A stretch of 64,000 nucleotides of DNA from DASZRZ01 sp963732925 (GCA_963732925.1 CAVTBJ010000013.1:20042-84041); one strand, 5' to 3'; shown: positions 38,906 through 47,395, counted from the first letter of the stretch. Numbers and translations: made by a program. The notes: generated from the letters alone by a model not told the origin.

Positions 38906-39979
38906 ATGATCGGCCAAAAGCTGAAAGTGGCCGTGCTTTACGATCTGTGGGAGCAGGAAGCGGCTGCCGCCGAACCGGAACCGGAACAGCCCGCGCGCAA
39001 GAAACAGAAATCGAAAAAGCGCAAACCCAAGCACGATCGGGAAGAGGTCTTTGAAGCCCTGGAGAAGCTTGGCCACGAGCCCTTCTACCACGTGCTCGAT
39101 GGCCGTCCGCAGACGCTTGGGGCGCTGGCCCGCTGCGGCGCCGACCTGGTATTCAACCTCACCGAATCGTATGCCGGCGACGATACCAAGGACATGAATA
39201 TCGCCGCCTACCTGGAGCTGCTGGGACTTCCCTACACCGGCAACGGCCCGCATGCCCTCATGCTGGCCCAGGACAAAGCCATTGCGAAGAAGATGTTCGC
39301 CTTTCACGGGGTACGCACGCCGCACTTTGCCACCGCCTACAAAGGCAAAATCGAACACGCGCACGATATTTCGTTTCCCCTCATCATCAAGCCGGCGCGC
39401 GAGGACGGCTCCATCGGCATCGGCGCCGATTCGGTGGTCAATACCGTCAAGGAACTGATGGAGCAGGTGGAGTTCATTCAGGAAGAGTTCGATGCTCCCG
39501 TCCTGATCGAAGAATACATTGAAGGGCGCGAAATTTATGCCGGGGTGATGGGCAGCTACGAGCGGGCGTACGCGCTACCCCTGATCGAGCTGGATCTTTC
39601 CAAGCTGCCCAGCGGAACGCCCCGCATCGCGGGAACGGACGTAAAGTTCGAGAAGGACACCGAAGCCTACAAGCTTACCAAGTCCGCGCCCGTGGAAGGC
39701 ATGGACGAGGAGATCGAACAGCGCCTTATTGACACCGCGCTGGCGGCCTATCGCGCGGTGAAGCTGCGCGACTACGGCCGCATCGACATGCGCCTGACCG
39801 AGTCCGGCGAGGTCTACGTGCTGGAGGCCAATCCCAATCCCTGGCTCGCCAGCGGACAGGAGTTCGCCATGGCGGCCAAGAAATCTGGCGTCTCCTACAC
39901 CCAGTTGATCGGACAGATTCTGGAAATGGCGCTGCTCCGCGATACCGACGCCAAAGCCCGGGCGGAACTGGTGAGCTGA
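38906..39979 (+). CDS. ATP-grasp ligase, D-Ala-D-Ala-ligase-like
   Basis: 357 residues from the ATG at 38906 (GGGAGGA at spacing 4). The N-terminal domain is interrupted at 19-46 by a charged insert (EPEPEQPARKKQKSKKRK). The ATP-grasp core shows ALMLAQDKAIAKKMF, FPLIIKPAREDGSIGI, VLIEEYIEGREIYAG and the metal-binding VLEANPNPWL, where EANPNP stands in for the ENTNPG of true D-Ala-D-Ala ligases. That makes a carboxylate-amine (peptide-bond) ligase likely, but on an unknown substrate. Its partner is the zinc peptidase upstream. It is not the housekeeping Ddl in sequence context: no mur or fts genes are near. Confidence 0.85.
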   Translation: MIGQKLKVAVLYDLWEQEAAAAEPEPEQPARKKQKSKKRKPKHDREEVFEALEKLGHEPFYHVLDGRPQTLGALARCGADLVFNLTESYAGDDTKDMNIAAYLELLGLPYTGNGPHALMLAQDKAIAKKMFAFHGVRTPHFATAYKGKIEHAHDISFPLIIKPAREDGSIGIGADSVVNTVKELMEQVEFIQEEFDAPVLIEEYIEGREIYAGVMGSYERAYALPLIELDLSKLPSGTPRIAGTDVKFEKDTEAYKLTKSAPVEGMDEEIEQRLIDTALAAYRAVKLRDYGRIDMRLTESGEVYVLEANPNPWLASGQEFAMAAKKSGVSYTQLIGQILEMALLRDTDAKARAELVS

Positions 39980-39998
39980 GAAACAATCTACGAAGCAA

Positions 39999-40022
39999 AG
40001 CGGACGCGTCGGCGCGTCCGCT
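39999..40022. terminator. Hairpin between convergent genes
   Basis: AGCGGACGCG, loop TCGG, CGCGTCCGCT; 10-bp perfect stem, 19 bases after the ATP-grasp stop and 37 before the stop of the opposite gene. The T runs on both sides are poor, so it is a probable but weak bidirectional terminator. Confidence 0.6.
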
Positions 40023-40059
40023 CGGTCTGCTTTCCCCAGCAATTTTATTCGTGAGCTTC

Positions 40060-40647
40060 TTATTCCTGAGCCTGGGTCGAGGGCATCTGTCCCACGGCCT
40101 GGTCCGCCAGCCGCAGGTGTTTGTGCAAATCCGGCAGCGTCGAGGTGGCGTACTGGCGCACGTCCGCACCGGAAGCAAGTTCGGTTGCCTTCTCGAACTC
40201 GCTGATGTTCTTCTTGTGCTCCTGCATTATGTACTGCACGTAGGCGTGATCGAACTGGTCGCCAGTCAGCGAGGAAAGCTTCTTCTTTTCCCGGGCCGCC
40301 TCTCGGGGAATCCGGGATGGCATGGAAACATTCGTGTCCTGAGCCACTTCCTGGAGCTTGTGCTGCGCCTGCAGGTGATCCTGCGCGATGGTTCGCGCCA
40401 GGTTCTTCACCTGCGGGCTGCTGGCCTTTTGCTGCGCCAATCGGGCGAGCTCGATTTCCGCCCTGTTGCCCATCGCCGCCTTTCGCACAAACTGCCGGTC
40501 AAAGGTGATGTTCTTTTGTGAGCTTGGTTTCTGCTGCGCAGCGGGAGACTTCTCAGTCCAGCTGCTGTGGTTCCGCTTCTGCGCGAATGCGGTCGAAAAG
40601 CTGAATGCCAGTGCAAAGCATGCAAACCGCGGAATCCAACGTCTCAT
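40060..40647 (-). CDS. DUF4142 exported protein
   Basis: 195 residues from the ATG at 40647 (GGGGAGATGGC upstream). Signal peptide RRWIPRFACFALAFSFSTAFAQ. The DUF4142 ferritin-like helical core follows: FVRKAAMGNRAEIELARLAQQKASSPQVKNLARTIAQDH, DQFDHAYVQYIMQEHKKNISEFE, YATSTLPDLHKHLRLADQ. The His/Asp/Glu in these helices could bind metal. The family is common in envelope stress contexts; function unknown. Convergent with the ATP-grasp gene. Confidence 0.9.
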   Translation of the reverse strand: MRRWIPRFACFALAFSFSTAFAQKRNHSSWTEKSPAAQQKPSSQKNITFDRQFVRKAAMGNRAEIELARLAQQKASSPQVKNLARTIAQDHLQAQHKLQEVAQDTNVSMPSRIPREAAREKKKLSSLTGDQFDHAYVQYIMQEHKKNISEFEKATELASGADVRQYATSTLPDLHKHLRLADQAVGQMPSTQAQE

Positions 40648-40857
40648 GATGCCATCTCCCCGCCAAGGGAACTGCTGGTGAACAGCGGCCCGGAAACTCA
40701 CCGGACCAGCGCTACCTACAATGGATGGCGGGCCAGCCTGCAGGGTTGGCAGCGGCGAAGGAGGAACACTTGGCGTCAGGAAAGCCGAACAAAGCAGACC
40801 ACCGGACAGCTGCTTTGCATGCTGCGGTGGCCCAATGGCTGAAGGGATGCAAGAGTA

Positions 40858-41817
40858 CTAGAGGCTGTCTTCAGCTCCGCGGGCGCGGCGGCGGAAGACC
40901 CGCACCAGGGCATCCACCACTTCCGCATCGAACTCCAGGCCGGAGCGCTGCACGATGCGCTCCATGGCTTCCGAAGGAGAGATGCGCTCCTCCTGCGTGC
41001 TGGTGAGCGAATCATACACGTCGGCGACATGAAGGATGCGGGCTTCCACGGGGAGTTGCGCCAGGCGCTCCTGTTTGCCTTCCGCGCTCAGCGCGCTTTC
41101 AAAGCCATTCAGAATGGTAACTACGCGTCGCAGGGATGAGGCTCCCGGATCGTGCCCGGCGCCTTCCGCCGAACCCATGCCGGCAGCCTGCTGCAGGAGG
41201 TCGCGGCTGATCCCGACCTTTTCGATTTCGTGCAGCAAAGCGCAGGCGCGCACATCTTCCACCTGATCGCGGTCCAGGTTCATCTCCTCCGCGATTTGGG
41301 TAGCGAACATGGATACCCGGTAGGGATGATTCTGGCTGTATTTCTGATCGGAGGTGATGTGCTGCAGGATGAGGAGGATTCCCTGGTAGCTCTCGCGCAA
41401 GTCGCGCACCGCACTCTCGTTACGCTCGTGGAGCGTTCCCACGGTATAAGCGGTGACGATCAGGAGTCCAGTCCAGGCGGCGATGTCGAACACCGGCAGC
41501 GAAGTCACAACCCAGGAATGAAGGAAGACGGGATTGGTCGCAGAAATCAGCACCACCAGGAACATGCTGAAGGATGCCGTCAGCACCGCATGACGCCGTC
41601 CATAGTGATAGGCGGAAAAGATCGTGGGAAACAGATACAGCCCAAGCACCATCCGCTGCGACGAGAAGGCTACGTTCAGCACGCCACTGATGGCAAAGAT
41701 GGCCAGGATCACCAGCAGCTCGCGGTTCACCTTGCGCTTCGCCGGCTTGTGCCTGGGACGAGAAACAGCTTGCGGCATTTCAGTGGCGAGTTCGGCGCGG
41801 GCCGTGGCGGCGGACAT
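40858..41817 (-). CDS. Membrane HD-GYP-like protein, probably catalytically inactive
   Basis: 319 residues from the ATG at 41817 (AGGAAAG upstream). About four membrane helices at 34-125 (LLVILAIFAISGVLNVAF, MVLGLYLFPTIFSAYHYG, AVLTASFSMFLVVLIS, VFDIAAWTGLLIVTAYTVG) lead to a C-terminal domain with HPYRVSMFATQIAEEMNL and ALLHEIEKVGI, where HDIGK of the HD-GYP family is HEIEK. The HHExxDGxGYP segment is missing, yet ARILHVADVYDSLTS follows as usual. It most likely senses or binds rather than cleaves cyclic-di-GMP. It lies 82 bases after xerC. Confidence 0.78.
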   Translation of the reverse strand: MSAATARAELATEMPQAVSRPRHKPAKRKVNRELLVILAIFAISGVLNVAFSSQRMVLGLYLFPTIFSAYHYGRRHAVLTASFSMFLVVLISATNPVFLHSWVVTSLPVFDIAAWTGLLIVTAYTVGTLHERNESAVRDLRESYQGILLILQHITSDQKYSQNHPYRVSMFATQIAEEMNLDRDQVEDVRACALLHEIEKVGISRDLLQQAAGMGSAEGAGHDPGASSLRRVVTILNGFESALSAEGKQERLAQLPVEARILHVADVYDSLTSTQEERISPSEAMERIVQRSGLEFDAEVVDALVRVFRRRARGAEDSL

Positions 41818-41899
41818 GTCTTTCCTCGTTCGGAAGATTCGGTAGCGTAGCTTAGCCCCGAACTGTCCCAATCCGGGAGTTACGGGAGTACAGGGACGA

Positions 41900-42826
41900 T
41901 TACTTGGCCCGGGGATGAGTCTTATCGTAGACACGCACCACGTGCTGCATGGAGAGCTGGGTGTAGCGCTGGGTGGTGGAGAGCCGCTCATGCCCGAGAA
42001 GTTCCTGGATGGCGCGCAGGTCGGCTCCTTCTTCCAGCAGGTGGGTCCCGAAGGCATGACGCAGGGTGTGCGGATGCACGTCCGGGGAAAGGCCGCGAGC
42101 GACGGCGATGCTCTTTACAATTCTTCCCACGCTGCGCGTGGTAAGAGGGCCACCACGCAGGTTCACGAGAAGAACAGGGCTGGATTTCCTGCTGTCGGAC
42201 AGGATCTTCCGCCGCTCCGGAAGGTAGCGGGCCAGGGCCTCGGCAGCGGATTCCCCGAAGGGGACCTGCCGCTGCTTCTTACCCTTGCCGCGCACCAGCA
42301 CGGTCTGGCTGGCCCAGTGAATATCCGCTTCCCGCATACCGGCCAGTTCGGCATTGCGCAGCCCGCACCCATAGAGCATCTCCAAAATCAGGCGATCACG
42401 CTCGGGAAAGGCCGCTAGCTCCGGCATCTGCTGATCCATGACAGCGTTGACTTCCTCGATGGTGGGCACGCGCGGCAGCTTCTTGGGCAAACGCGGTGTG
42501 GAAACCAGGGCGGCCGGATTCTGCTGGATCAAGCCTTCCCGCCCCATCCAGCGAAATAGCGAACGCACAGCGGCGAGGACGCGCGCTACCGAAGTCTTGC
42601 TCAAACCGCGGTCGTAGAGATGCGACAGAAAGGCGCGGATGCGCAGATGATCGACCTGCTTCCAGCGTGTGTCCGGACCGAGAAAGCGCGCGAATTCTCC
42701 CAGGTCGCGGGTGTAGGCGCGCAGGGTGTGGCGGGAAGCGGCGCGCGCGTCAAGGGTGTGGAGGAACGCGGCCACGGTCTTTTCGGCGGGGCCCGGCCTT
42801 GAGGCATGGGCGCGGGCCCCGTTCAT
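41900..42826 (-). CDS. xerC: Tyrosine recombinase, XerC-like
   Basis: 308 residues from an ATG overlapping the previous stop (ATGA). An N-terminal SAM-like domain (TVAAFLHTLDARAASRHTLRAYTRDLGEFARFL) is followed by the catalytic part with the R-K-H-R-H-Y set: CGLRNAELAGM (Arg), VRGKGKKQR (Lys), HTLRHAFGTHLL (His, Arg), LLGHERLSTTQRYT (His, nucleophile Tyr). XerC and XerD together resolve chromosome dimers at dif. Calling this C rather than D is tentative: the two are similar and adjacent. Confidence 0.9.
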   Translation of the reverse strand: MNGARAHASRPGPAEKTVAAFLHTLDARAASRHTLRAYTRDLGEFARFLGPDTRWKQVDHLRIRAFLSHLYDRGLSKTSVARVLAAVRSLFRWMGREGLIQQNPAALVSTPRLPKKLPRVPTIEEVNAVMDQQMPELAAFPERDRLILEMLYGCGLRNAELAGMREADIHWASQTVLVRGKGKKQRQVPFGESAAEALARYLPERRKILSDSRKSSPVLLVNLRGGPLTTRSVGRIVKSIAVARGLSPDVHPHTLRHAFGTHLLEEGADLRAIQELLGHERLSTTQRYTQLSMQHVVRVYDKTHPRAK

Positions 42827-43830
42827 GGCTGCTCCCCTTCCCCGCCGAGCTTTGCCCGCAGCCGCGCCCGGGGATGCTTCTGGTAGACCTGCTTCAGGCG
42901 GTCCATCGCCATGTGCGTGTAAACCTGGGTAGTAGAAATGTCGGCATGTCCCAGGATGGTCTGCACGGTGCGCAAGTCGGCGCCGTTCTCCACCATGTGC
43001 GTCGCGCAACTGTGGCGCAGCATGTGCGGGCTGGCGTGTCCTCCAGCGCGTTGCGAGGCCTGGCCCACCATCTGCCATACCCGCTGCCGCGTCAGCGGAC
43101 TGCCGCCACGTCCTACGAACAGCGCCGTCGACGAACGCCCGTTACAGAGCGCCGGACGAGCGGCAGCGAGATATTCGCGAAGCGCTTCCTGCGAAGCGCG
43201 TCCCAGCGGCACCAGCCGTTCCTTGTCGCCTTTGCCGCGCACCATCATGCAGCCGAGGTCCAGCTTCAGGTCCTCGAGGCGCACGGTGACTAACTCTGAA
43301 ACCCGCAGCGCGCCCGCGTACAGAACCTCCAACATGGTGCGATTGCGGCATTCGAGTGCGGAGTGTCGCCTGCCGGAGTTCGGAGACTCAGGAGAATGCC
43401 GAGCCAACAGAGTTTCGATTTCGGAGGTGGCCAGCGCCTTGGGCAGCACCTTCCACTGGCGGGGACTCTCGATGTTGAGCGTGGGATCGTGAACGATGCG
43501 GCGGTCCAGCAAAAGAAATTTATAAAACTGCCGCAGGGCAGAGAGCTTTCGCGCCACAGAGCGCTCGTCCAGGCCATCCGCGCGCAGCCGCTGCAGGAAT
43601 TCGAGGATGTCCTTCGTCTCTGCTTTCGCCAGGGTCTCTGCTTTCGCGAGGGTCGCGCCTTTCGACCGGGTGCGTTGCTTGCGAGTGCCGAGAAATTCGG
43701 AGAACTGTGCCAGGTCGGCCCGATAGGCGGCCAGGGTAAGCCGCGCCAGTCCCTTTTCGACTTTCAGAAACCCGGCAAAGGCTTCCAGAAGACGATGGTC
43801 CGGCGACGGCGGCTCGGTCACAGGCGGCAC
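42823..43830 (-). CDS. xerD: Tyrosine recombinase, XerD-like
   Basis: 335 residues from a GTG. Catalytic set: AGALRVSELVTV (Arg), RGKGDKERLVPL (Lys), HMLRHSCATHMV (His, Arg), ILGHADISTTQVYTH (His, Tyr). About 20 residues longer than typical XerD because of an insertion after the first helices (residues 50-72) that contains a duplicated TLAKAE. It overlaps xerC by 4 bases. No prophage or integrative-element features flank it, so housekeeping dimer resolution is likelier than an integrase. Confidence 0.9.
   Translation of the reverse strand: MPPVTEPPSPDHRLLEAFAGFLKVEKGLARLTLAAYRADLAQFSEFLGTRKQRTRSKGATLAKAETLAKAETKDILEFLQRLRADGLDERSVARKLSALRQFYKFLLLDRRIVHDPTLNIESPRQWKVLPKALATSEIETLLARHSPESPNSGRRHSALECRNRTMLEVLYAGALRVSELVTVRLEDLKLDLGCMMVRGKGDKERLVPLGRASQEALREYLAAARPALCNGRSSTALFVGRGGSPLTRQRVWQMVGQASQRAGGHASPHMLRHSCATHMVENGADLRTVQTILGHADISTTQVYTHMAMDRLKQVYQKHPRARLRAKLGGEGEQP
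43616..43651. repeat. 18-bp tandem duplication inside xerD
   Basis: Two direct 18-base units (GTCTCTGCTTTCGCCAGG and GTCTCTGCTTTCGCGAGG), one mismatch, in frame, coding TLAKAE twice. Confidence 0.85.
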
Positions 43831-43933
43831 TCGATCATTATGCGAGGGGGACGCCCCTGGCGGGGTGACTCACTGGGTTCCGCGCTTCCCGCCGCGGAGG
43901 CGCGCAGGAGGATTCTTCCAGAAGGGCCCTCGA

Positions 43934-44971
43934 TCAACCGGTTTTGCGCTTTTTGCCGGCACTCTTTTTTGCGGCAGCGCGGGTCTTTGCTGGCGTCCGC
44001 GTTGTTCGCGTTCGAGGAGGCTTAGACTCCGTGGCCGGCTCGAACAGTTGCTGCAGGTCAAGGATGGAAGGCAGCTTTTGTTTCATGTTCAGCACGGGCT
44101 CAAAGCGGTCGCCAAACTTTTCCGCGCGCTCCAACACTTCATCGGCGTGGAAGACCATCAGCTCCGGATCTTTTTTCTTCATACAACGCTCTACCTCCTG
44201 CCAAGTGACCGGCGTCGATGCGGTAGGCTGTTCCCGGGCACGCAGCGAATAGACGCAGATCGTAGTCTTGTGATCGTCATTCTGGCTCCAATCTACGAAG
44301 ACTTTGCCAACGCGCAGGTCTTTTTTCATCAGCGAGACCACCTCTGCTGGCGTTTCCCGTTCCAGCAAGCGCGCCACCTCATGGGCAAACTCCTTGGTCT
44401 GATCGTAGGTAACCGGAGTGTTGAGCGGAACATAGACCTGCAGGCCCTTCGATCCGGACGTCTTGGGGAAGGCATCCATCCCCAGTTTCTGGAACAGCTT
44501 CCTCACGCGCAGCCCAACTTGGCTGCACTGCACGATGTTGGCGGGTGCGCCAGGGTCGAGATCGAAGACCAGCATGGTAGGGCGGTCCAGGCGGGCGGCG
44601 GTGGACAACGAGGTGTGGAGTTCCAGGTCGGCAAGATTGGCGGCCCATACCAGCGCGGCCAGCTCATTGATGACACAGTAGTCCTGCCATCGCTGATTGC
44701 CCTCGCTCCAGACCCGAGCCGTCTCCACCCAGTCGGGGCGGTGTTTCGGACAATTTTTCTCGTAGAAAAACAGCCCGCTCACGCCCTCGGGATAGCGCTT
44801 CATGGTCAGCGGCCGGTCATGCAGATGGGGAAGCAACACCTGAGCGATGCGCACGTAATAGTCGATCACCTGCGCCTTGGTGAATCCCGCCGCGGGATAG
44901 AGCACCTTGTCCAGGTTGGACAGCTTCAGCCGCCTGCCCTCGATTTCTACGATTGAAGTCTTCGACGCCAT
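43934..44971 (-). CDS. LigD-type polymerase/primase domain, stand-alone
   Basis: 345 residues. Archaeo-eukaryotic primase fold of the LigD-Pol type: LSNLDKVLYPAAGFTKAQVIDYY, TMKRYPEGVSG FFYEKNCPKH, catalytic LVFDLDPG with two Asp, PKTSGSKGLQVYVPL and VDWSQND with the third Asp. The last 45 residues are Lys/Arg/Thr-rich and probably bind DNA. LigD-Pol fills gaps in non-homologous end joining with Ku. Ligase and nuclease domains are not on this polypeptide and no Ku or ligase gene lies in the window. It is upstream of the Xer pair by about 100 bases. Confidence 0.9.
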   Translation of the reverse strand: MASKTSIVEIEGRRLKLSNLDKVLYPAAGFTKAQVIDYYVRIAQVLLPHLHDRPLTMKRYPEGVSGLFFYEKNCPKHRPDWVETARVWSEGNQRWQDYCVINELAALVWAANLADLELHTSLSTAARLDRPTMLVFDLDPGAPANIVQCSQVGLRVRKLFQKLGMDAFPKTSGSKGLQVYVPLNTPVTYDQTKEFAHEVARLLERETPAEVVSLMKKDLRVGKVFVDWSQNDDHKTTICVYSLRAREQPTASTPVTWQEVERCMKKKDPELMVFHADEVLERAEKFGDRFEPVLNMKQKLPSILDLQQLFEPATESKPPRTRTTRTPAKTRAAAKKSAGKKRKTG

Positions 44972-45102
44972 GGTCCTCCCGCTCTACCAGCCAACCGCGC
45001 TACCAAATGGGCGCTGGTTCCGCAACATTGCCTTGGATGCCTATCTCAGCACAATCTTTCCAACTTATTGGGCGGAAATCCACATCAAAGGTTCGCGAGC
45101 GC

Positions 45103-45232
45103 ATGAAACAGGCCCGCAACGAAGCCGAAGTGCTGGTTTGGGGGGGACCTGACCGACTACGGGTCTACCGCAGAAGTGGAGGCCCCGCTGGAAGCGCTGG
45201 TGCGCCTGCGTGCACCCTTAGCCAGGCACTAA
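45103..45232 (+). CDS. Possible 42-residue protein, one G too many in a poly-G run
   Basis: From ATG at 45103 the frame reads MKQARNEAEVLVWG, then a run of seven G breaks it. With six G it continues DLTDYGSTAEVEAPLEALVRLRAPLARH and stops at 45232. The product is acidic, without a recognised domain. It sits in a 365-base gap between LigD-Pol (minus) and a receiver gene (plus). No strong ribosome site. Either a small gene with a homopolymer error, or chance. Confidence 0.35.
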
Positions 45233-45336
45233 CCAAGCAGCGGCTCAGGGAATACCAGCATCTAACTTTCCGCCTGGAGTTACGCTCTAGAGTCGAGACC
45301 TGTTGTCCTCAATCCCCTCGGAGGTATGCAGCGCCT

Positions 45337-45699
45337 ATGGCGCAACAAATCCTGCTGCTTGACGATGACCCGGCAATTGCCTACCAGCGCGCGCTGATCC
45401 TCGGAATGCACGGCTTCAAGGTAGACGCCGCGTCCAACCTTGAAGAAGCAATGGAGAAACGCCAGAACGCCGACTACGACCTTGTCCTGGTGGCGCTCCG
45501 GGAACCGGAGCAGGCGGAAGCGGCACTGGCGTGGTGCGAAGAAAGCAAAATGGAATATCCCCACCAGCAGTTCGCGCTGCTGGTACCCGCATTCGCTCAC
45601 GTACGCAGTGATTGTCCCGACGACATCATCCCCAAGGACGGTCCCGCGCAATTGGTGGAGAGAGTGAAACGGCTGATGGAACCAGCTTCCGCCGGTTGA
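45337..45699 (+). CDS. Receiver-like protein lacking the phospho-acceptor Asp
   Basis: 120 residues in a CheY fold: ILLLDDDPAIAYQRALIL keeps the acidic pocket (D9-D11) and PKDGP keeps the Lys, but the phosphorylation position reads LVLVALREPE, with Ala (A53) for Asp. It cannot be phosphorylated in the usual way and is probably a binding or scaffold module. The ATG at 45337 is the first that fits the domain. Isolated on the strand, 300 bases before the transporter gene. Confidence 0.8.
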   Translation: MAQQILLLDDDPAIAYQRALILGMHGFKVDAASNLEEAMEKRQNADYDLVLVALREPEQAEAALAWCEESKMEYPHQQFALLVPAFAHVRSDCPDDIIPKDGPAQLVERVKRLMEPASAG

Positions 45700-45997
45700 A
45701 GCAGTTATCGGTTCTGCCTTGATCAACCAGAGGCGGAATTATGGGCCGCAGAATTGACCCCACAGACTGCGCGCTGCTAGACTCCTTGCGGCTCTATGAA
45801 CAACAAAGCCAAACCTCGAAGTAGCATGAACCGGCCCGCCGTTACGACCGCATAGGCCCCCTCGGTCTTGCCGCTCGTCACCGCCGGCCATGGCTGTGAA
45901 TTGAGCGGAGCGGACATCTCCCGACTCCCTCCCAAGCAGGCGATGAGTTCAGCACGTGTGGACTGTTGCCGGAGCCCGCGCTTGAAAAGGAGGCGAG
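45700..45997. other. 298-base leader of the Nramp-like gene
   Basis: Ends with AAAAGGAGGCGAG, a strong ribosome site for the ATG at 45998. It contains a 28-codon frame at 45741 without support. I looked for a yybP-ykoY or M-box metal riboswitch and saw no convincing core. Confidence 0.4.
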
Positions 45998-47272
45998 ATG
46001 GTATGGCGCATCCAGCGATCCATGCTGTGGTTCAGGAAGCACTTCGTCGATTCGCTCGGTCCGGGACTGATTACCGGTGCGGCGGACGACGATCCTTCCG
46101 GCATCGCGACGTACTCGGTTGCCGGAGCGCAGCTTGGAACCAGCCTGCTGTGGACGGCGCTGGTGACCTGGCCGCTGATGGCGTCGGTGCAGATGATGTG
46201 CGCCCGCATCGGCATGGTGAGCGGACGGGGATTGACCGCGGCCTTCAAAACCAAATTTGCCCGGCCCCTGGTCCTGCTGGCCATTACCGCCCTGCTGATT
46301 GCCAACACCATCAACGTAGGCGCGGACCTGGCCGGAATGGCGGATGCGGCCGAGCTGCTGACGCACGTTAGTTCCCATCTGTGGGTGTTCGTGTTTGCGG
46401 CCGGCATCTCCTGGGCGACGGTGCGGCTGCGGTACTACTCCATCGCCAGCACCCTGAAGTGGCTGGCCCTGGTGCTGTTTGCCTACGTGGTGAGTGCGTT
46501 TGTGGTTCATCCCGACTGGAGCGCGGCCTTTCGGGACACGTTCGTTCCGTCTTTCCCGCGGGATAAAACTACCTGGGCGACGCTGGTCGCGATCCTGGGG
46601 ACCACCATCAGTCCCTATCTGTTTTTCTGGCAGGCGTCGCAGGAAGTGGAAGAAGAAAAGGCCGCCCGCAGGAACACCCTGGGACAGCGCAAAGGAGCCA
46701 CCGCCAGCGAACTCCGCACCCGCAAGTTCGATGTCGGCATCGGAACGTTCTTTTCGAACCTGGTGATGTATTTCATTATTCTCGCGACGGCCTGCACACT
46801 GCATCGCAGCGGCAACACGGACATTGAAACCTCGAAAGACGCCGCCATGGCACTGATGCCACTGGCCGGACGCCTGGCCACGGTTCTTTACACCGTGGGC
46901 ATCATCGGAGTCGGCCTGCTTGCCATTCCCACTCTGACCGGGTCCGCTGCCTATGCGTTCGCCGAGGCCATGGGCTGGCGACAGGGACTGGACAGGCGCC
47001 TGAAGCAGGCCCGTTCCTTCTACGGAGTCATCCTGGCCTCGACGGTTGCCGGCGCAGTGATGGACTTTACCCAAATCACTCCGGTCAAGGCGCTCTACTG
47101 GACGGCGGTGATCAACGGAATTCTTTCGCCGTTTCTGCTGGTTGCCATCGTACTGGTGGCAAGCGACAAGAAGCTGATGAATGGGCAGCCCAGCTCGTTG
47201 CTGGGCAGGACCACGGTCAGCATTACGGCGGCCGCGATGTTCTTTGCGGCGATGGCAATGTTCCTGCTCTGA
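45998..47272 (+). CDS. Nramp-related divalent metal transporter
   Basis: 424 residues with about 11 membrane helices. Helix 1 reads GPGLITGAADDDPSGIATYS, where classic Nramp proteins have DPGN, and the helix-6 MPH motif is replaced by ISPYLFFWQASQE. These changes mark an outlying Nramp clade whose members may carry other metals, including Mg2+ in some. An acidic cytoplasmic loop (EVEEEKAARRNTLG) follows helix 6. Inner membrane. RBS AAGGAGG at spacing 4. No metal-responsive regulator is adjacent. Confidence 0.88.
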   Translation: MVWRIQRSMLWFRKHFVDSLGPGLITGAADDDPSGIATYSVAGAQLGTSLLWTALVTWPLMASVQMMCARIGMVSGRGLTAAFKTKFARPLVLLAITALLIANTINVGADLAGMADAAELLTHVSSHLWVFVFAAGISWATVRLRYYSIASTLKWLALVLFAYVVSAFVVHPDWSAAFRDTFVPSFPRDKTTWATLVAILGTTISPYLFFWQASQEVEEEKAARRNTLGQRKGATASELRTRKFDVGIGTFFSNLVMYFIILATACTLHRSGNTDIETSKDAAMALMPLAGRLATVLYTVGIIGVGLLAIPTLTGSAAYAFAEAMGWRQGLDRRLKQARSFYGVILASTVAGAVMDFTQITPVKALYWTAVINGILSPFLLVAIVLVASDKKLMNGQPSSLLGRTTVSITAAAMFFAAMAMFLL

Positions 47273-47395
47273 TCAGCTTGAGGCACGCATTGACAGAGTT
47301 TTCCGGGAGAGCGTAACGTCGAATCCGTGCCCGGGCAGAGTTGCTTCCACAGGACCGCCCCCCGGAACGAGAAAACGAACGGGCAAAACAAACAT

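Noticed and set aside
41900..43830. Xer genes read as a phage or island integrase module
   Set aside because: No att-like repeats, tRNA or mobile genes nearby; both proteins look like housekeeping Xer.
45741..45827. A 28-codon open frame before the Nramp-like gene
   Set aside because: No ribosome site, no composition bias, no neighbour reason to keep it.
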